The position numbers and the translations under genes are program-made. The notes beneath the pieces are model-generated. The model was not told the DNA's origin. It searched no databases and saw nothing but the letters and a program-made list of their open reading frames with translations. Positions 36,582 to 46,080 of a DNA stretch of 64,000 nucleotides are shown here, in pieces. The stretch is from Fischerella sp. PCC 9431. GTDB lineage: Bacteria; Cyanobacteriota; Cyanobacteriia; Cyanobacteriales; Nostocaceae. The DNA lies in assembly GCF_000447295.1 (NCBI RefSeq), contig NZ_KE650771.1, positions 5,938,482-6,002,481 on the forward strand, in the 5' to 3' direction. Every line of letters starts with the position of its first letter. The stretch's first letter is position 1.

Positions 36582-38435
36582 TTATGAATTACAGTGATAA
36601 AGCTTATACTCATAACCATTAATTGCTGGTAAGCTTTGGCTGTGCTTAACACAATCTTTGATTGCTTCTGGTTCAGCAGCACGAAAGTTGACTAACCAGA
36701 CATCAAGGGGACGGGGTAGTTTTTCTAATGTATTTTGGAGAGTATTAGAAGGATTAGTATGTTTGTCTTTATGGGCTAGAAGGAATTTTGGAGAGAGAGA
36801 AACAGAATTGTGAAACTTGAATTCTCTCGCAACTCCCATCATTTCACCAATTTGTACATGAGTTTTTTGGGTAGTCGCAATCAATATCGGCACTTTAGAC
36901 GTATTTTGAATCAGTTCTATAAATAAATCTGGACGGTAATATTTTTGATATCCTAAATTACAAATCACTGTAATAGCACTGAGAAGGCCAATTATCCAGA
37001 TAATTAGCACAGACATTTTTCCTGTTACTCCCCACCTCGCTATCTTCCCTGGGGGAATATTCCAAATAATTGCTAGACTTGCCCCTACTAAAACCACTAC
37101 CGCAGGAAAGTAGACAAAGTTATACCGAGCGCCTCTAGTGAGATCAATCCCAAGAAAATAAGTAAAGCAAAAGAATAAAGCGATCGCACTCCCAACCACA
37201 CCAGTAAACATTTGGGTAATCATGCGACTTTGTGGCTTGTGCAGCTGAGTTTTAAAACCATTAACCAAAATTGGTATTGCCCAAATAAAAAAGATAGCCA
37301 TTAGTAACCCAGAAATAATTACTACTGCTAGCTGTGGTGATTCCACTGGTAGTAAAGCAATCATCGTAATCCAGGCTGCCATAGCTTGAAAAATTGGGCT
37401 AATCCAAGCAATACCAACGCGATCGCCTTGAATCCAATTTGTTAATTTATCACCATAGGCGTTATGTAAAAATGCTGGTATCCAGACTATACCCCCAATC
37501 AAACTGCCAACAGCAACAGCATAAATACGTCCCCAGGGAGGAGAAAACAGAGACACTGAGAACTTGAGACGCGGTGAGGCGGTGAAGCGGAGAGGGGGAG
37601 ATGCGGAGAGTGAGAGACGTGGTGATGCGGAGAGTATTTCATCTGTATTCCCCACGTCCCCGCGTCCCCGCGTCCCCATGTCTTCTTCATCGCGTCCCCC
37701 TGTCACCGTGTCTGTTTGTCTCCACTGTTCCCAAGCGAGAAAAATTAGCACAAAGGCTTCAGCAACCAAAGTGAGTGCAAAGAAATAATGAGTTGCGACA
37801 CCCAAAGCATTAATTCCTATCCAAGCAAATACTAACCAAAGAGGTAACTGATGACGCTTTTGGATGTGGCGTGTGGTAACTACTAAGCAAGCCAGAGAAG
37901 CAATTACCCACAAAATCGCTAAACTATAGTGACGAGCTTCTTGAGCCAAAAAGATGCCGTAGGGTGAAATAGCCATGATTGCAGCAGCCAAATGACTCAC
38001 CAAACGCGAACGAAAAGCCAGCCAGCTTAAACCATAAATAGCAGGAATCGATATTGCTCCAAAAATAGCAGCAAGCGATCGCGCTCCCCATAATGAAACT
38101 AGATCTGCTTGTGTGGGAAACAGTTTCACCCACAGGTGAGTTAGCACAAAGTATAAAGGTGGATGATTGCTTTCACTAAATAAGTGTGCCAATACATCTT
38201 TAATCGTTGCATCTGGTTGGGGTTGTAGTGGCTGTAATAAAACATCGATAGCGATTGGTTGATTTAACGGTACTGGCAAAAAACTATTTCCCAGACTGAA
38301 TACTAAAGTCGAAAATTCGTCTGTCCAAGGGGGTTTTGCTGTCAAATTGGTTAAGCGCAAACCGACACCGATGAACAGCCAAACCAAGAGCAAACAAGGG
38401 TGAAACCAACGAGGATATGGTGGAGCCGCCATCAT
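36582..38435 (-). CDS. GT39-like membrane glycosyltransferase (lipid-linked sugar donor)
   Basis: 617 residues with about eleven hydrophobic segments. The first external loop carries KPPWTDEFSTLVFS, with the acidic D-E pair that is catalytic in GT-C enzymes such as protein mannosyltransferases and ArnT, and ESNHPPLYFVLTHLW follows. Enzymes of this fold take a sugar from a polyprenyl-phosphate carrier on the outer side of the membrane. A charged, Ser/Pro-rich insert at about residues 245-293 (GGRDEEDMGTRGRGDVG then LSASPRLSLSASPPLRF) is encoded by short tandem DNA repeats and sits between membrane helices. The gene at 39350 probably makes the lipid-linked sugar. Substrate and acceptor unknown. 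Confidence 0.8.
   Translation of the reverse strand: MMAAPPYPRWFHPCLLLVWLFIGVGLRLTNLTAKPPWTDEFSTLVFSLGNSFLPVPLNQPIAIDVLLQPLQPQPDATIKDVLAHLFSESNHPPLYFVLTHLWVKLFPTQADLVSLWGARSLAAIFGAISIPAIYGLSWLAFRSRLVSHLAAAIMAISPYGIFLAQEARHYSLAILWVIASLACLVVTTRHIQKRHQLPLWLVFAWIGINALGVATHYFFALTLVAEAFVLIFLAWEQWRQTDTVTGGRDEEDMGTRGRGDVGNTDEILSASPRLSLSASPPLRFTASPRLKFSVSLFSPPWGRIYAVAVGSLIGGIVWIPAFLHNAYGDKLTNWIQGDRVGIAWISPIFQAMAAWITMIALLPVESPQLAVVIISGLLMAIFFIWAIPILVNGFKTQLHKPQSRMITQMFTGVVGSAIALFFCFTYFLGIDLTRGARYNFVYFPAVVVLVGASLAIIWNIPPGKIARWGVTGKMSVLIIWIIGLLSAITVICNLGYQKYYRPDLFIELIQNTSKVPILIATTQKTHVQIGEMMGVAREFKFHNSVSLSPKFLLAHKDKHTNPSNTLQNTLEKLPRPLDVWLVNFRAAEPEAIKDCVKHSQSLPAINGYEYKLYHCNS
37555..37700. repeat. Short tandem repeats inside the GT39 coding region
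   Basis: On the plus strand GCGGTGAAGCGGAGAGGGGG-like and GATGCGGAGAGTGAGAGACG-like words, then CCCCGCGTCCCCGCGTCCCC. The block is in frame with the glycosyltransferase and closely resembles intergenic STRR DNA elsewhere in the window. Confidence 0.75.
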
Positions 38436-38557
38436 TATTGAATATTAAATATAAGTATCAGACGTGAAATTTAGAATTAAAGTTCAATTCAACATCCTAC
38501 CCTGAATCTCTCAGAATGCCTCATCTCTCTAGAGAGTGGGAGTAAATTAGGCCACAT

Positions 38558-39286
38558 TTATGCTTTGGTGGCGATAAATCCGACTTGGGCTTTACTAAAT
38601 ATAAAGTTTCCATATCCACGGATAATTTTGACTTTGAAACCGATTTTTCGGAGTTTTGTTGCAATTTCAGAAGCTTTATACAACTGAACGTCATGAATTT
38701 CTTCACTTCGGCGATAAAAATTATCTACCTTACGGAAGATAGTCATTTGCCGAGTTAAATGATTTGTAATCTTATTCTCTGTTTTTTCCAGTAAAATTGC
38801 CCAATCTTGTCCTTGGGAATAGGTTTTTTGGGGATTCATCCCCCTAATATATCCTGGTTGGGCAATATCAAAAATGAATACACCACCGGGTTTTAAGCTT
38901 GTGTATATGCGAGCAAATAGCTCTTGAATTTCAATTAAACCATGTTCATCAAATTGATAATTTAAGCATTCTCCGATTGAGGTGACAGCATCACATTTTG
39001 GTAGTGTGACTCTCAGAAAAGATGCTTTTTGGAAATTAGCCTTTGGTGCTTTTTTCTTTGCTAAGTCTATAAATGCATCAGATATATCTATCCCCAAAAC
39101 ATCATAACCAGCTTGAGTGAGGGCTTTTGCCCAAATACCACTACCACACCCTAAATCAACTACAAGACCATTTTTTATTCCTTTTTGATGCAAAATTTCA
39201 AGTAAACCTGGTGCGGATTTACTGGAAAAATCTCCGAACCCGACATCATGAATATAAGCAAGATCCTCTTGATAACCCGTAAGCAT
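38558..39286 (-). CDS. Class I SAM-dependent methyltransferase
   Basis: 242 residues. LVVDLGCGSGIWAKALTQAG (about 42-61) is motif I, VLGIDISDAFIDLA the acidic motif II, and KPGGVFIFDIAQPGYI a typical post-motif strand. ECLNYQFDE lies at the substrate side. The substrate is not recognisable; relatives act on small molecules. It is placed between two membrane-associated glycosyltransferase genes in the same orientation, 63 bases downstream of the Dpm1-GtrA gene, so a role in glycan decoration is possible but unproven. Confidence 0.82.
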   Translation of the reverse strand: MLTGYQEDLAYIHDVGFGDFSSKSAPGLLEILHQKGIKNGLVVDLGCGSGIWAKALTQAGYDVLGIDISDAFIDLAKKKAPKANFQKASFLRVTLPKCDAVTSIGECLNYQFDEHGLIEIQELFARIYTSLKPGGVFIFDIAQPGYIRGMNPQKTYSQGQDWAILLEKTENKITNHLTRQMTIFRKVDNFYRRSEEIHDVQLYKASEIATKLRKIGFKVKIIRGYGNFIFSKAQVGFIATKA

Positions 39287-39349
39287 GGATATATGACCAA
39301 GTACATACTACTTGTAATACATACTTGGTTGCTGAAATTCCAAAAATGT

Positions 39350-40570
39350 TTATTTTACTTGAGTAACACGCCAACTCAGCTTGAGGTTCACCCAAAAATT
39401 CCAAATCGTCGCAATGGCGATCGCAATCAAGTTTGCAATATAGCGGTTACGAATCATGAAATTAAACACCAAGTTCAACACCAACACATTCAAGACCAAA
39501 CCAGCCAAACAAATAATATTAAATTTCAAAAACCGCTTCATACGCTGACGCCATGAGTTCTGTTGCATCGCCACATCAGCAAAAGTCCAAGCATCATTCC
39601 ACAAAAAATTATTAAAAATCGCAATCTCACCAGCAAAAATTTTACTACGAGTTAAGGGCAATCCCAAGGTAGTTGGGTCGCTAAGCAAGTAAAGCACCGC
39701 CATATCTACAAATACTCCACTTAGTCCCACCAAACCAAAACGGACAAATCGACCAACTGGGAAGTTTTGGCTTAATCTTCCAATGTGTCCAGTGGAAAGT
39801 CGTAACCGCAATAAATGATGAATGTATTCTAAATATTGCTTCCAAGTAACCTTACTCTCACCCTGTTTGCGTTCACAGAATACGTAACCAACTTCAGCTA
39901 TCTGCTTAATTCGACCACGCCCGATTACCTCTAGCAATATTTTGTATCCTACGGGATTCAGAGTCACATTGGCTATACTCTGGCGACGTAAGAGAAAATA
40001 ACCACTCATGGGATCGGAAACTCGACCAACTACACTAGGTAAGATTATCAATCCTAGCAACTGAGCGCCACGAGACAAAAAACGCCTTGTTAAATTCCAA
40101 CTAGAGACTCCCCCACCATTTACATGACGACTAGCGACGGCTAAATCGACTCCCTGGACAATTGCATCTAGTAGTTGTAGTAGCACATGGGGCGGATGCT
40201 GCAAGTCACCATCAATCACCCCTAGAATATTGCCTTTTGCTACCTGCCAACCCCGAATTACTGCTGAAGAAAGCCCCTTCTCATGCTGACGCCGCATCAC
40301 TTGCAATTGCGGGTATTGTTGCATTAGAGACTGTGCTACTTGCCATGTACCGTCTAGACTATCATCGTCTACCACTATCAATTCGTAGTTTTCTGGTATA
40401 CGCTCATCCAGTAATTGAGTTAATCTGTGGATGATTTTTTCGATATTAGCAGCTTCGTTGTAGGTCGGAATTATCAGCGAAAACCATACTAATTCTTCAG
40501 ACGGTAATTCTGGTATCTGTAAAGTTCCTGATGGAACTGCTAACAGTGAACTGGGTTGATTTATATTCAT
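39350..40570 (-). CDS. Polyprenyl-phosphate glycosyltransferase, GT2 (Dpm1) plus GtrA domain
   Basis: 406 residues. N-terminal GT2 domain: SLIIPTYNEAANIEKII (about 32-48), VVDDDSLDGTWQVA and VIDGDLQHPPHVL (the metal-binding D-x-D type). About residues 275-400 form a GtrA domain with four membrane helices (VRFGLVGLSGVFVDMAVLYL, IICLAGLVLNVLVLNLVF). Dpm1-like enzymes move a hexose from GDP- or UDP-sugar to polyprenyl phosphate; the GtrA part is thought to flip or anchor the product. It would thus provide donor for the GT39-type enzyme at 36582. The gene is first in a leftward group of three. Confidence 0.9.
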   Translation of the reverse strand: MNINQPSSLLAVPSGTLQIPELPSEELVWFSLIIPTYNEAANIEKIIHRLTQLLDERIPENYELIVVDDDSLDGTWQVAQSLMQQYPQLQVMRRQHEKGLSSAVIRGWQVAKGNILGVIDGDLQHPPHVLLQLLDAIVQGVDLAVASRHVNGGGVSSWNLTRRFLSRGAQLLGLIILPSVVGRVSDPMSGYFLLRRQSIANVTLNPVGYKILLEVIGRGRIKQIAEVGYVFCERKQGESKVTWKQYLEYIHHLLRLRLSTGHIGRLSQNFPVGRFVRFGLVGLSGVFVDMAVLYLLSDPTTLGLPLTRSKIFAGEIAIFNNFLWNDAWTFADVAMQQNSWRQRMKRFLKFNIICLAGLVLNVLVLNLVFNFMIRNRYIANLIAIAIATIWNFWVNLKLSWRVTQVK

Positions 40571-41187
40571 TAAGCAAAGTAGATATTATCAAAAAGCAGC
40601 AATATTCGCATTTGGTGACAGAACTGATGTCGTTTATATTACTCCTTCTTTAATGTGTAGGATAGTTTATATTTCTTTAAATTTTAATACAACTCAGTGT
40701 ATACAAAGCAACAGGGAAATTTTGAGAAACAAGGTAGAAGGCAGAGGGCAGAAGGCAGAAGGGAAGAGGATTTAACGGATTTGACTTGTTTGTTTCATTC
40801 ATAGCGGGTGGTGTGTCGCCAGTGCGCCTGCTCTTAACAAAGAACAGGAAGTTTACAGAGTTTTTTTAGCACAGAGCGCAGGCTAAACCAACAAAAATCA
40901 AATAGGAATCCTATAGAAAAATGAATGCTCTCTCTCATCTAGTAGATGTATATCACTCTGTCCCATGAGAGGGAATTCATTATTACCTGAGTAGGAAGAG
41001 TTTATTACCTAATAATAATAATCTTAGACTTGGATATCGTTCAAATATGTGTATTATCCAACTCTACTTTTCATAAATAAATTTAGTGAGTTTTGTCTTA
41101 TTTTAAATAAATAAAAAGACAAATATGAACTTTCTCACAAAATCAAACAATTAAGTATTAATAACTGTAATAAAAGAGTCTAAAACT
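40571..41187. other. Intergenic region with short repeats
   Basis: Contains AGAAGGCAGAGGGCAGAAGG-type tandem units at about 40735-40763, a GTTTCATTC word near 40792 resembling the 31094 MITE end, and ATGAATGCTCTCTCTCATC with a distant complement GATG...ATGAGAGGG (40921-40975). No gene seen. Confidence 0.45.
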
Positions 41188-41709
41188 ATGGCTGAAAGTA
41201 GCGATAAGCAAAGTAATATAAACCCAGGTCAAGATATATTCAAAGGCCTTTGGCAAGCAAAAGTATTAATTATCATAGTACTCTTAGCTGTATTCGTGAG
41301 ACTTTCCTACAGGAATGAACAACCGTCAACTAATCCTACTGCACAGCTTGTCACCACATCTGAAGTAGTCAAATATCCTGATGAATTGATTGGTAAAACT
41401 GTAATCGTCAGAAGTAGACCACTGCAAAAAGTTGGTTTAACTTCCTTTACAGTCAGCGATCGCAGATTTTTTGGTGGCGATCCAATATTAGTTATAAATG
41501 CTTCTGGTCGGCCTTTTGATTTACCAGGCGATCGCGATGAAGTCATTCAAGTCACTGGTGAAGTTCATGACTTGGAAATTGCCGAAATCGAACAGCAATA
41601 CAAGCTCAGTCTTCAAGATGAATATTACCAAGATTATGTCAATAAGCCTGTAATCATTGCTAGAGATATCAAATTAGCACCAGATGCAACCGCAATTACC
41701 TTGAGATAG
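41188..41709 (+). CDS. Membrane-anchored protein with OB-like domain, unknown
   Basis: 173 residues. One membrane helix at about 27-43 (KVLIIIVLLAVFVRLSY) follows a polar N-terminus; the rest (about 58-173) is mostly strand, with PDELIGKTVIVRSRPLQKVG and DEVIQVTGEVHDLEIAEIE, reminiscent of an OB-fold such as those in small stress or lipid-linked proteins. I do not recognise the family. It is a single gene with room for its own promoter. Confidence 0.6.
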   Translation: MAESSDKQSNINPGQDIFKGLWQAKVLIIIVLLAVFVRLSYRNEQPSTNPTAQLVTTSEVVKYPDELIGKTVIVRSRPLQKVGLTSFTVSDRRFFGGDPILVINASGRPFDLPGDRDEVIQVTGEVHDLEIAEIEQQYKLSLQDEYYQDYVNKPVIIARDIKLAPDATAITLR

Positions 41710-41982
41710 GTATCAGTGCAAATTCTGGGTTAATCGATTTTAGATTTTAGATTTTGGATTGACCCACAAATAAATCTGCTTGCTCTGTACCATCAAAGAA
41801 TAATTGGTTACAAAAAACGATCGCACTTAAGTCAGGCGATCGCTTTTGTTTGATCACGTTATACTAATTGAGCGAATGAAACCTTCTCTAGGTCTTTTTA
41901 TCGAAAATTCCGAGCAGGATACAAACTCCCAGATTTATCTGTGGAGTCAACCCAAAATCCAAAATCCAAAATCTAAAATCGG

Positions 41983-42834
41983 ATGACTCAAGACATGCAG
42001 CGCGAATTTGCCAACCGTGAGGAGTTGGTGGCTTACCTGCGCGAACAATTTCCTCAAGCTGCACAACGTGATGATCACATTAGTCAAACAGTTGGTGGAC
42101 GTCAAGCTGCCGAGAAAGTACTGCAAAAAGTAGACCCAGCTAAGTATGCAAAAACACGTAATTTTTTTACAGGTGCAGTCACCCGGCTTTCTCCCTATAT
42201 TCGTTATGGGGTTCTCAGTTTGCGTGAAATCCGAAATTACGTGCTTGATCGCGTGCAGAACCAAGATGAGGTGACTAAACTAATTAATGAATTAGGTTGG
42301 CGTGACTACTGGCAACGGCTGTATATTAAGCTGGGAAGTACCATCTGGCAAGATCAAGAAGAATATAAAACAGGTTATAACAAGAGCGAGTACGCGCCAG
42401 AATTACCCGAAGATATCAGACAAGGTACAACAGACAGAGTATGCATCGATAGTTTCAGCAAAGAACTTAGAGAAACAGGCTATCTTCACAACCACGCCCG
42501 TATGTGGATCGCAGCTTATATTATTCATTGGCGGCATATTCAGTGGCAAGCTGGAGCTAAATGGTTTCTCGAACATCTTTTAGATGGCGACCCAGCGAGT
42601 AATAATATGTCATGGCAATGGGTAGCTAGCACCTTCAGTCACAAACCGTATTACTTCAACCGCGAAAACTTAGAACGCTACACAGAAGGTGTTTATTGTC
42701 GCCAATGTCCTCTTTACGGTCATTGTGATTTTGAAGGAAGCTATGAAGAATTAGAACAACGGCTATTTCCCAAGGGAGAATTTAGCAAAAAACCTAATAG
42801 TCAAAGTTGGCAAAAAGGGAAAAAACGACGTTAG
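41983..42834 (+). CDS. Photolyase/cryptochrome-like protein, FAD domain only
   Basis: 283 residues, against about 450-500 for normal photolyases: the N-terminal antenna (Rossmann) domain is missing. The helical FAD domain is well kept: TRLSPYIRYGVLSLREI (about 66-82), ELGWRDYWQRLY, ETGYLHNHARMWIAAYIIHW and DGDPASNNMSWQWVAST (about 199-216), which form the FAD pocket and the Trp electron path. A Cys-rich piece CRQCPLYGHC near 241-250 may bind a metal or cluster. Short stand-alone FAD-domain proteins of this type are known in cyanobacteria; their activity is not established to my knowledge. Upstream lie AATCCAAAATC repeats. Confidence 0.85.
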   Translation: MTQDMQREFANREELVAYLREQFPQAAQRDDHISQTVGGRQAAEKVLQKVDPAKYAKTRNFFTGAVTRLSPYIRYGVLSLREIRNYVLDRVQNQDEVTKLINELGWRDYWQRLYIKLGSTIWQDQEEYKTGYNKSEYAPELPEDIRQGTTDRVCIDSFSKELRETGYLHNHARMWIAAYIIHWRHIQWQAGAKWFLEHLLDGDPASNNMSWQWVASTFSHKPYYFNRENLERYTEGVYCRQCPLYGHCDFEGSYEELEQRLFPKGEFSKKPNSQSWQKGKKRR

Positions 42835-42892
42835 AAATCGGTCGTTGTGTAGACCATGACTAAAAATTAGCTATATTTCTTGCTGGGTATGT

Positions 42893-42917
42893 AGAGACGT
42901 TACACTGCAACGTCTCT
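42893..42917. repeat. AGAGACGTT...AACGTCTCT hairpin repeat
   Basis: Perfect 9-bp stem (42893-42901, 42909-42917), loop of 7. One member of a GAGACG-hairpin family seen also near 19624, 21962 and 34265-34318. Confidence 0.6.
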
Positions 42918-42996
42918 GGTGGGCTTAAATGCCAATCTATTTATCTTATCCGACGCAGTATTGAAACCTTATAAAAAGTATTTCAGTGTGGGTAGT

Positions 42997-43995
42997 TTAC
43001 TTACCAAATCTCCGATCTATATCATCTGCTTGCGAACCACCATGAGTAGAGTTAATCCTTAACGAGGCTTGATCTTTAGAGAGGTCATAGGTTAAAGGTT
43101 TGGTTTTAGAGATTCTTGCTTCACCTTCTTTGCCCAAAGTCTGAGGTGGATATTTAATCATTAAAGCTTTAATAGCCTCAATTCGTTTGGGTACAGATGG
43201 ATGACCTGTATCAGTTTCCGAACCAGGAATTTGTGATAGCACCTGCATGACTCTCAGACAGCCCTCCGGATCGAATCCAGCTTTTACAGAAGCTACGTAG
43301 CCAATTTCATCAGCTTCAGTCTCATGTTGTCTTTCTTGCTGTGCCAAACGTTCTTCTAACTCTTTTTTCTTTTTTTCAATAATCTGATTTATGCGTTTTT
43401 GTGAATCTGCTTGGCGTTGCACACCTTGATTGCCAAGTACTGACCCCACGAAATTGCCAAATTTCCCCCCAACTACACGATTCACAACCGCACCACCAAC
43501 AATAGCAGATGTTGACTCTTGATTTGCAGCTTGTTGTTCTCCTAAAACTTCTTTCTCCGCTTCTTCCTGAATTTTGGCTATCAACTCATTTTTTTGAGCT
43601 AGACCAACAGCAATATGGCGTTTAACATGGTGTCCCATCTCATGAGCAACAACACAAGCCAATGCTGAAGAATCACCTGCTAACTGGTCAAGTATCCCAT
43701 CGTACACAGCTATTAGATTAACATCAGTGGCAAATGCATTGACATCATATTTGGAAATGGCTACAACCCGCCAAGGTCGAGTATCCAATTCATTGGCACG
43801 CGCAATCCGATCTACGATTCGATAAAGCGTATAAAAATCTTCCGGCAGTTCCTTTTTGGCTTGTTGGTAAATCGTTGAGGATGTGGACGCAGGTTTTCTT
43901 TGTGGCGTTGGTTTAGCCAAAACGGGCAAGGTTGCGAAGCATAAAAATAAGCACAAAGAACAGTTAGTTAGGAGTTTTCTTTTCCAGTTGAGCAT
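42997..43995 (-). CDS. M48 family metallopeptidase, secreted
   Basis: 332 residues. Signal peptide to about residue 27 (LTNCSLCLFLCFATLPVLA). The zinc site HEMGH is at 118-122 in VVAHEMGHHVKRH and the third ligand Glu lies in HETEADEIGY near 227, the M48 pattern. A Lys/Glu/Gln-rich helix (about 195-224) separates the two. The fold matches periplasmic LoiP/BepA-type proteases that degrade misfolded envelope proteins. PHPSVPKRIEAIKAL-like TGHPSVPKRIEAIKAL follows. Location in periplasm is inferred from the signal. Confidence 0.9.
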   Translation of the reverse strand: MLNWKRKLLTNCSLCLFLCFATLPVLAKPTPQRKPASTSSTIYQQAKKELPEDFYTLYRIVDRIARANELDTRPWRVVAISKYDVNAFATDVNLIAVYDGILDQLAGDSSALACVVAHEMGHHVKRHIAVGLAQKNELIAKIQEEAEKEVLGEQQAANQESTSAIVGGAVVNRVVGGKFGNFVGSVLGNQGVQRQADSQKRINQIIEKKKKELEERLAQQERQHETEADEIGYVASVKAGFDPEGCLRVMQVLSQIPGSETDTGHPSVPKRIEAIKALMIKYPPQTLGKEGEARISKTKPLTYDLSKDQASLRINSTHGGSQADDIDRRFGK

Positions 43996-44214
43996 TATTT
44001 TCAGTATTATTGTATTTCTAGATTATTTTTATACAATAAACTAATGAGGCAATCGATTAGGCATTGAATTTCGGTGAATTTTTAAATCTTGCAGCAAGTT
44101 CTCACAACCAAAGTCTTTGACTATTGGCTCACTAGATCTGTTGCAAAAGTCTCTCAGGTTAAATGACCTACTTCTTTTTGGGATAATTTTGCTCGCCTCA
44201 TATAATCTCATATT

Positions 44215-44246
44215 AAAAACCCTGTCACAGCTATGCTGTAACAGGG
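44215..44246 (-). terminator. Rho-independent terminator of the DUF4912 gene
   Basis: On the minus strand CCCTGTTACAGC, loop ATA, GCTGTGACAGGG, then TTTTT. A 12-bp stem with one G-T pair. Confidence 0.88.
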
Positions 44247-44282
44247 GTCAAATTTGAGATTCTGATTGTGGCTAATATTAAA

Positions 44283-45521
44283 TTAACCGAGCCATTCTAA
44301 AACCGCTTCTTCCTTAGTGTTGGTATTGCGTGATGGGGTTTCACGATTAAACTTCATGTGAATTGAGCGGGTTTGCTCACCATCAGCAGCAACAGCCATA
44401 ATTGGGTAGTCAATCAAACCATCTTGGAAGGACATCTGGAAGCGGAATGTTCCATCTGGATTTAGCTTAATTGGACGACCACCGATTGTCACAGTTGCAT
44501 CAGGTTCGGTTGCACCGTAGACAATCAACTCAGCATCTGCAATTAACCAGAACTGACGTGGACGAACAGGTACGGCGGAAGCAGAGAAACCGACACCAGA
44601 CATACCGACACCAGACATGGTTAAGCCAGACACAGTTGGAACTGCCCACATACCTACACCAGAGGGAAAGACGTAGGAACTGATGGCTTGTTCTGGAGTA
44701 ACTGAACCAGGAACATGCTGCATTGAGCCAAACAAGGAACCAGCAACTCGCTGTGCTTCCGCAGATTCTGCCAAGCCAAAGATTTGGTCGTAAATGGCGT
44801 TACCTGTAGCACTAGCAGCAGCCTTCTTCGCAGGGGGAACTAACTCGTAGAAGGTCTTACCACGCAAATCTTCTTCAAAGTTGACGCTAATAAAGACGTC
44901 TTCAATCCAATCAGATGGATATACAGGAGGAACATGCACAGGAGCAGAACGAGCCAATACTAACCAACGACCATCAGCACAACGGTAGCCGATATCGATC
45001 ACATAATCGCGATCGCTCACAGGAATTGGCAAATACCATTCCCGTGCTAGTTCATCACAAGGATACTCCTGAATGCTATGCGGACTTTGGTACTCCAAGT
45101 TAATGTCGGTGACATCATAAATCCGTAGCGCCAGTTGTTGTCCCCCTTGGCGTCGCAATTCTTCTTTGTGGTCGTTAGGAACATCCCAATAAGTGTAAGC
45201 CCACTGGGGATCACGAGGCATCAGAACTATACGACTTTCACCATAACCATCTGGTAACTCGCCGATTCCTTCGTCTACATCAGCCAGAGTACCACCAGTA
45301 AGATCTTCTTGACCCAATTCAAATTTTGCTGCTTCCACGGTTTCCTGTGCCTCCAATGAAAAAGATTGGCTGGGAGATGCTGTGCTACGCTCAATTTCTT
45401 GTATCGCTGCTAACAGCTGCGATTTACGCATTCGACTATAACGAGAGACACTGTAAGAGCTTGCTACTTTACGTAACTGTCGCAATGTCATCTCTTCTAA
45501 TGGTGGTCTTTCTTTTGCCAT
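44283..45521 (-). CDS. DUF4912 protein with Rho-N/SAP-like N-terminus
   Basis: 412 residues. Residues about 5-45 (EEMTLRQLRKVASSYSVSRY, RMRKSQLLAAIQEIE) resemble the Rho N-terminal or SAP helix-hairpin, often nucleic-acid binding. The central DUF4912 domain (about 90-215) holds VLMPRDPQWAYTYWDVPNDH and PDGYGES. A flexible Ala/Gly/Val-rich part (about 235-320) with SGVGMSGVGFS leads to a last strand-rich domain (about 325-395: LIVYGATEPDATVTIGGRPI). GGAGG lies eight bases before the ATG. The function is unknown; the family is widespread in cyanobacteria. It ends in a strong terminator. Confidence 0.85.
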   Translation of the reverse strand: MAKERPPLEEMTLRQLRKVASSYSVSRYSRMRKSQLLAAIQEIERSTASPSQSFSLEAQETVEAAKFELGQEDLTGGTLADVDEGIGELPDGYGESRIVLMPRDPQWAYTYWDVPNDHKEELRRQGGQQLALRIYDVTDINLEYQSPHSIQEYPCDELAREWYLPIPVSDRDYVIDIGYRCADGRWLVLARSAPVHVPPVYPSDWIEDVFISVNFEEDLRGKTFYELVPPAKKAAASATGNAIYDQIFGLAESAEAQRVAGSLFGSMQHVPGSVTPEQAISSYVFPSGVGMWAVPTVSGLTMSGVGMSGVGFSASAVPVRPRQFWLIADAELIVYGATEPDATVTIGGRPIKLNPDGTFRFQMSFQDGLIDYPIMAVAADGEQTRSIHMKFNRETPSRNTNTKEEAVLEWLG

Positions 45522-46080
45522 GAATTTGGCCTCCAGTCATTTGAAAGGTTAATAATGTACCCTTGTCTATAAGTGGTTGATTCAATCCCATCCACCCCAG
45601 ATTATCTTTTGCTTCTCGACTCCTGCTCTACCTAAACTCTGTCTAAATTTCAGTCAGGTTTTTATTGTTTTTTTTATATTGCGGGTCACTCCCTTTCAAT
45701 TTCCTGTTATGCCAAAATCAGCATTTTTTAATTTTGGGAGTTAAGGAGTCTTTATGTAAAAAAATACTAACTGTTAACCTCCCCCCGGGATCAAGAGGTT
45801 GTGATGCTTGTTTTTAGTATTTTTACGAATTTATTAGTTATTTGGGGATCGTATTGTTAATATTCTATGACATATATCCTAAAATCAGCATATTTAAGTC
45901 ATGATTCTATGACTTAAAGTTATAAGTTAGTACTATGTCACTATAAAGCCCTACTTATTGTTGTGAAAGCTTGACATAAACAACTTTGATTTAAGATGCT
46001 GGGGATCGAGAATCGAGGACAAGGGAGACAAGGGAGCAGGGTGCAGGGAGAATAGACCAATGCCTAATGCCCGCCAGTTT
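45522..46080. other. Intergenic region with short repeats
   Basis: Upstream region of the DUF4912 gene, AT-rich with CCTCCCCCCGGGATC near 45779. From 46013 to 46065 it has GGACAAGGGAGACAAGGGAG and a GCAGGGTGCAGGGAG link nearly identical to that at 20713, then CCAATGCCTAATGCCC. No gene seen. Confidence 0.5.

Noticed and set aside
40792..41885. GTTTCATTC near 40792 and GAATGAAAC near 41875 as ends of an element around the gene at 41188
   Set aside because: Only nine matching bases, no wider inverted repeat, no target duplication.
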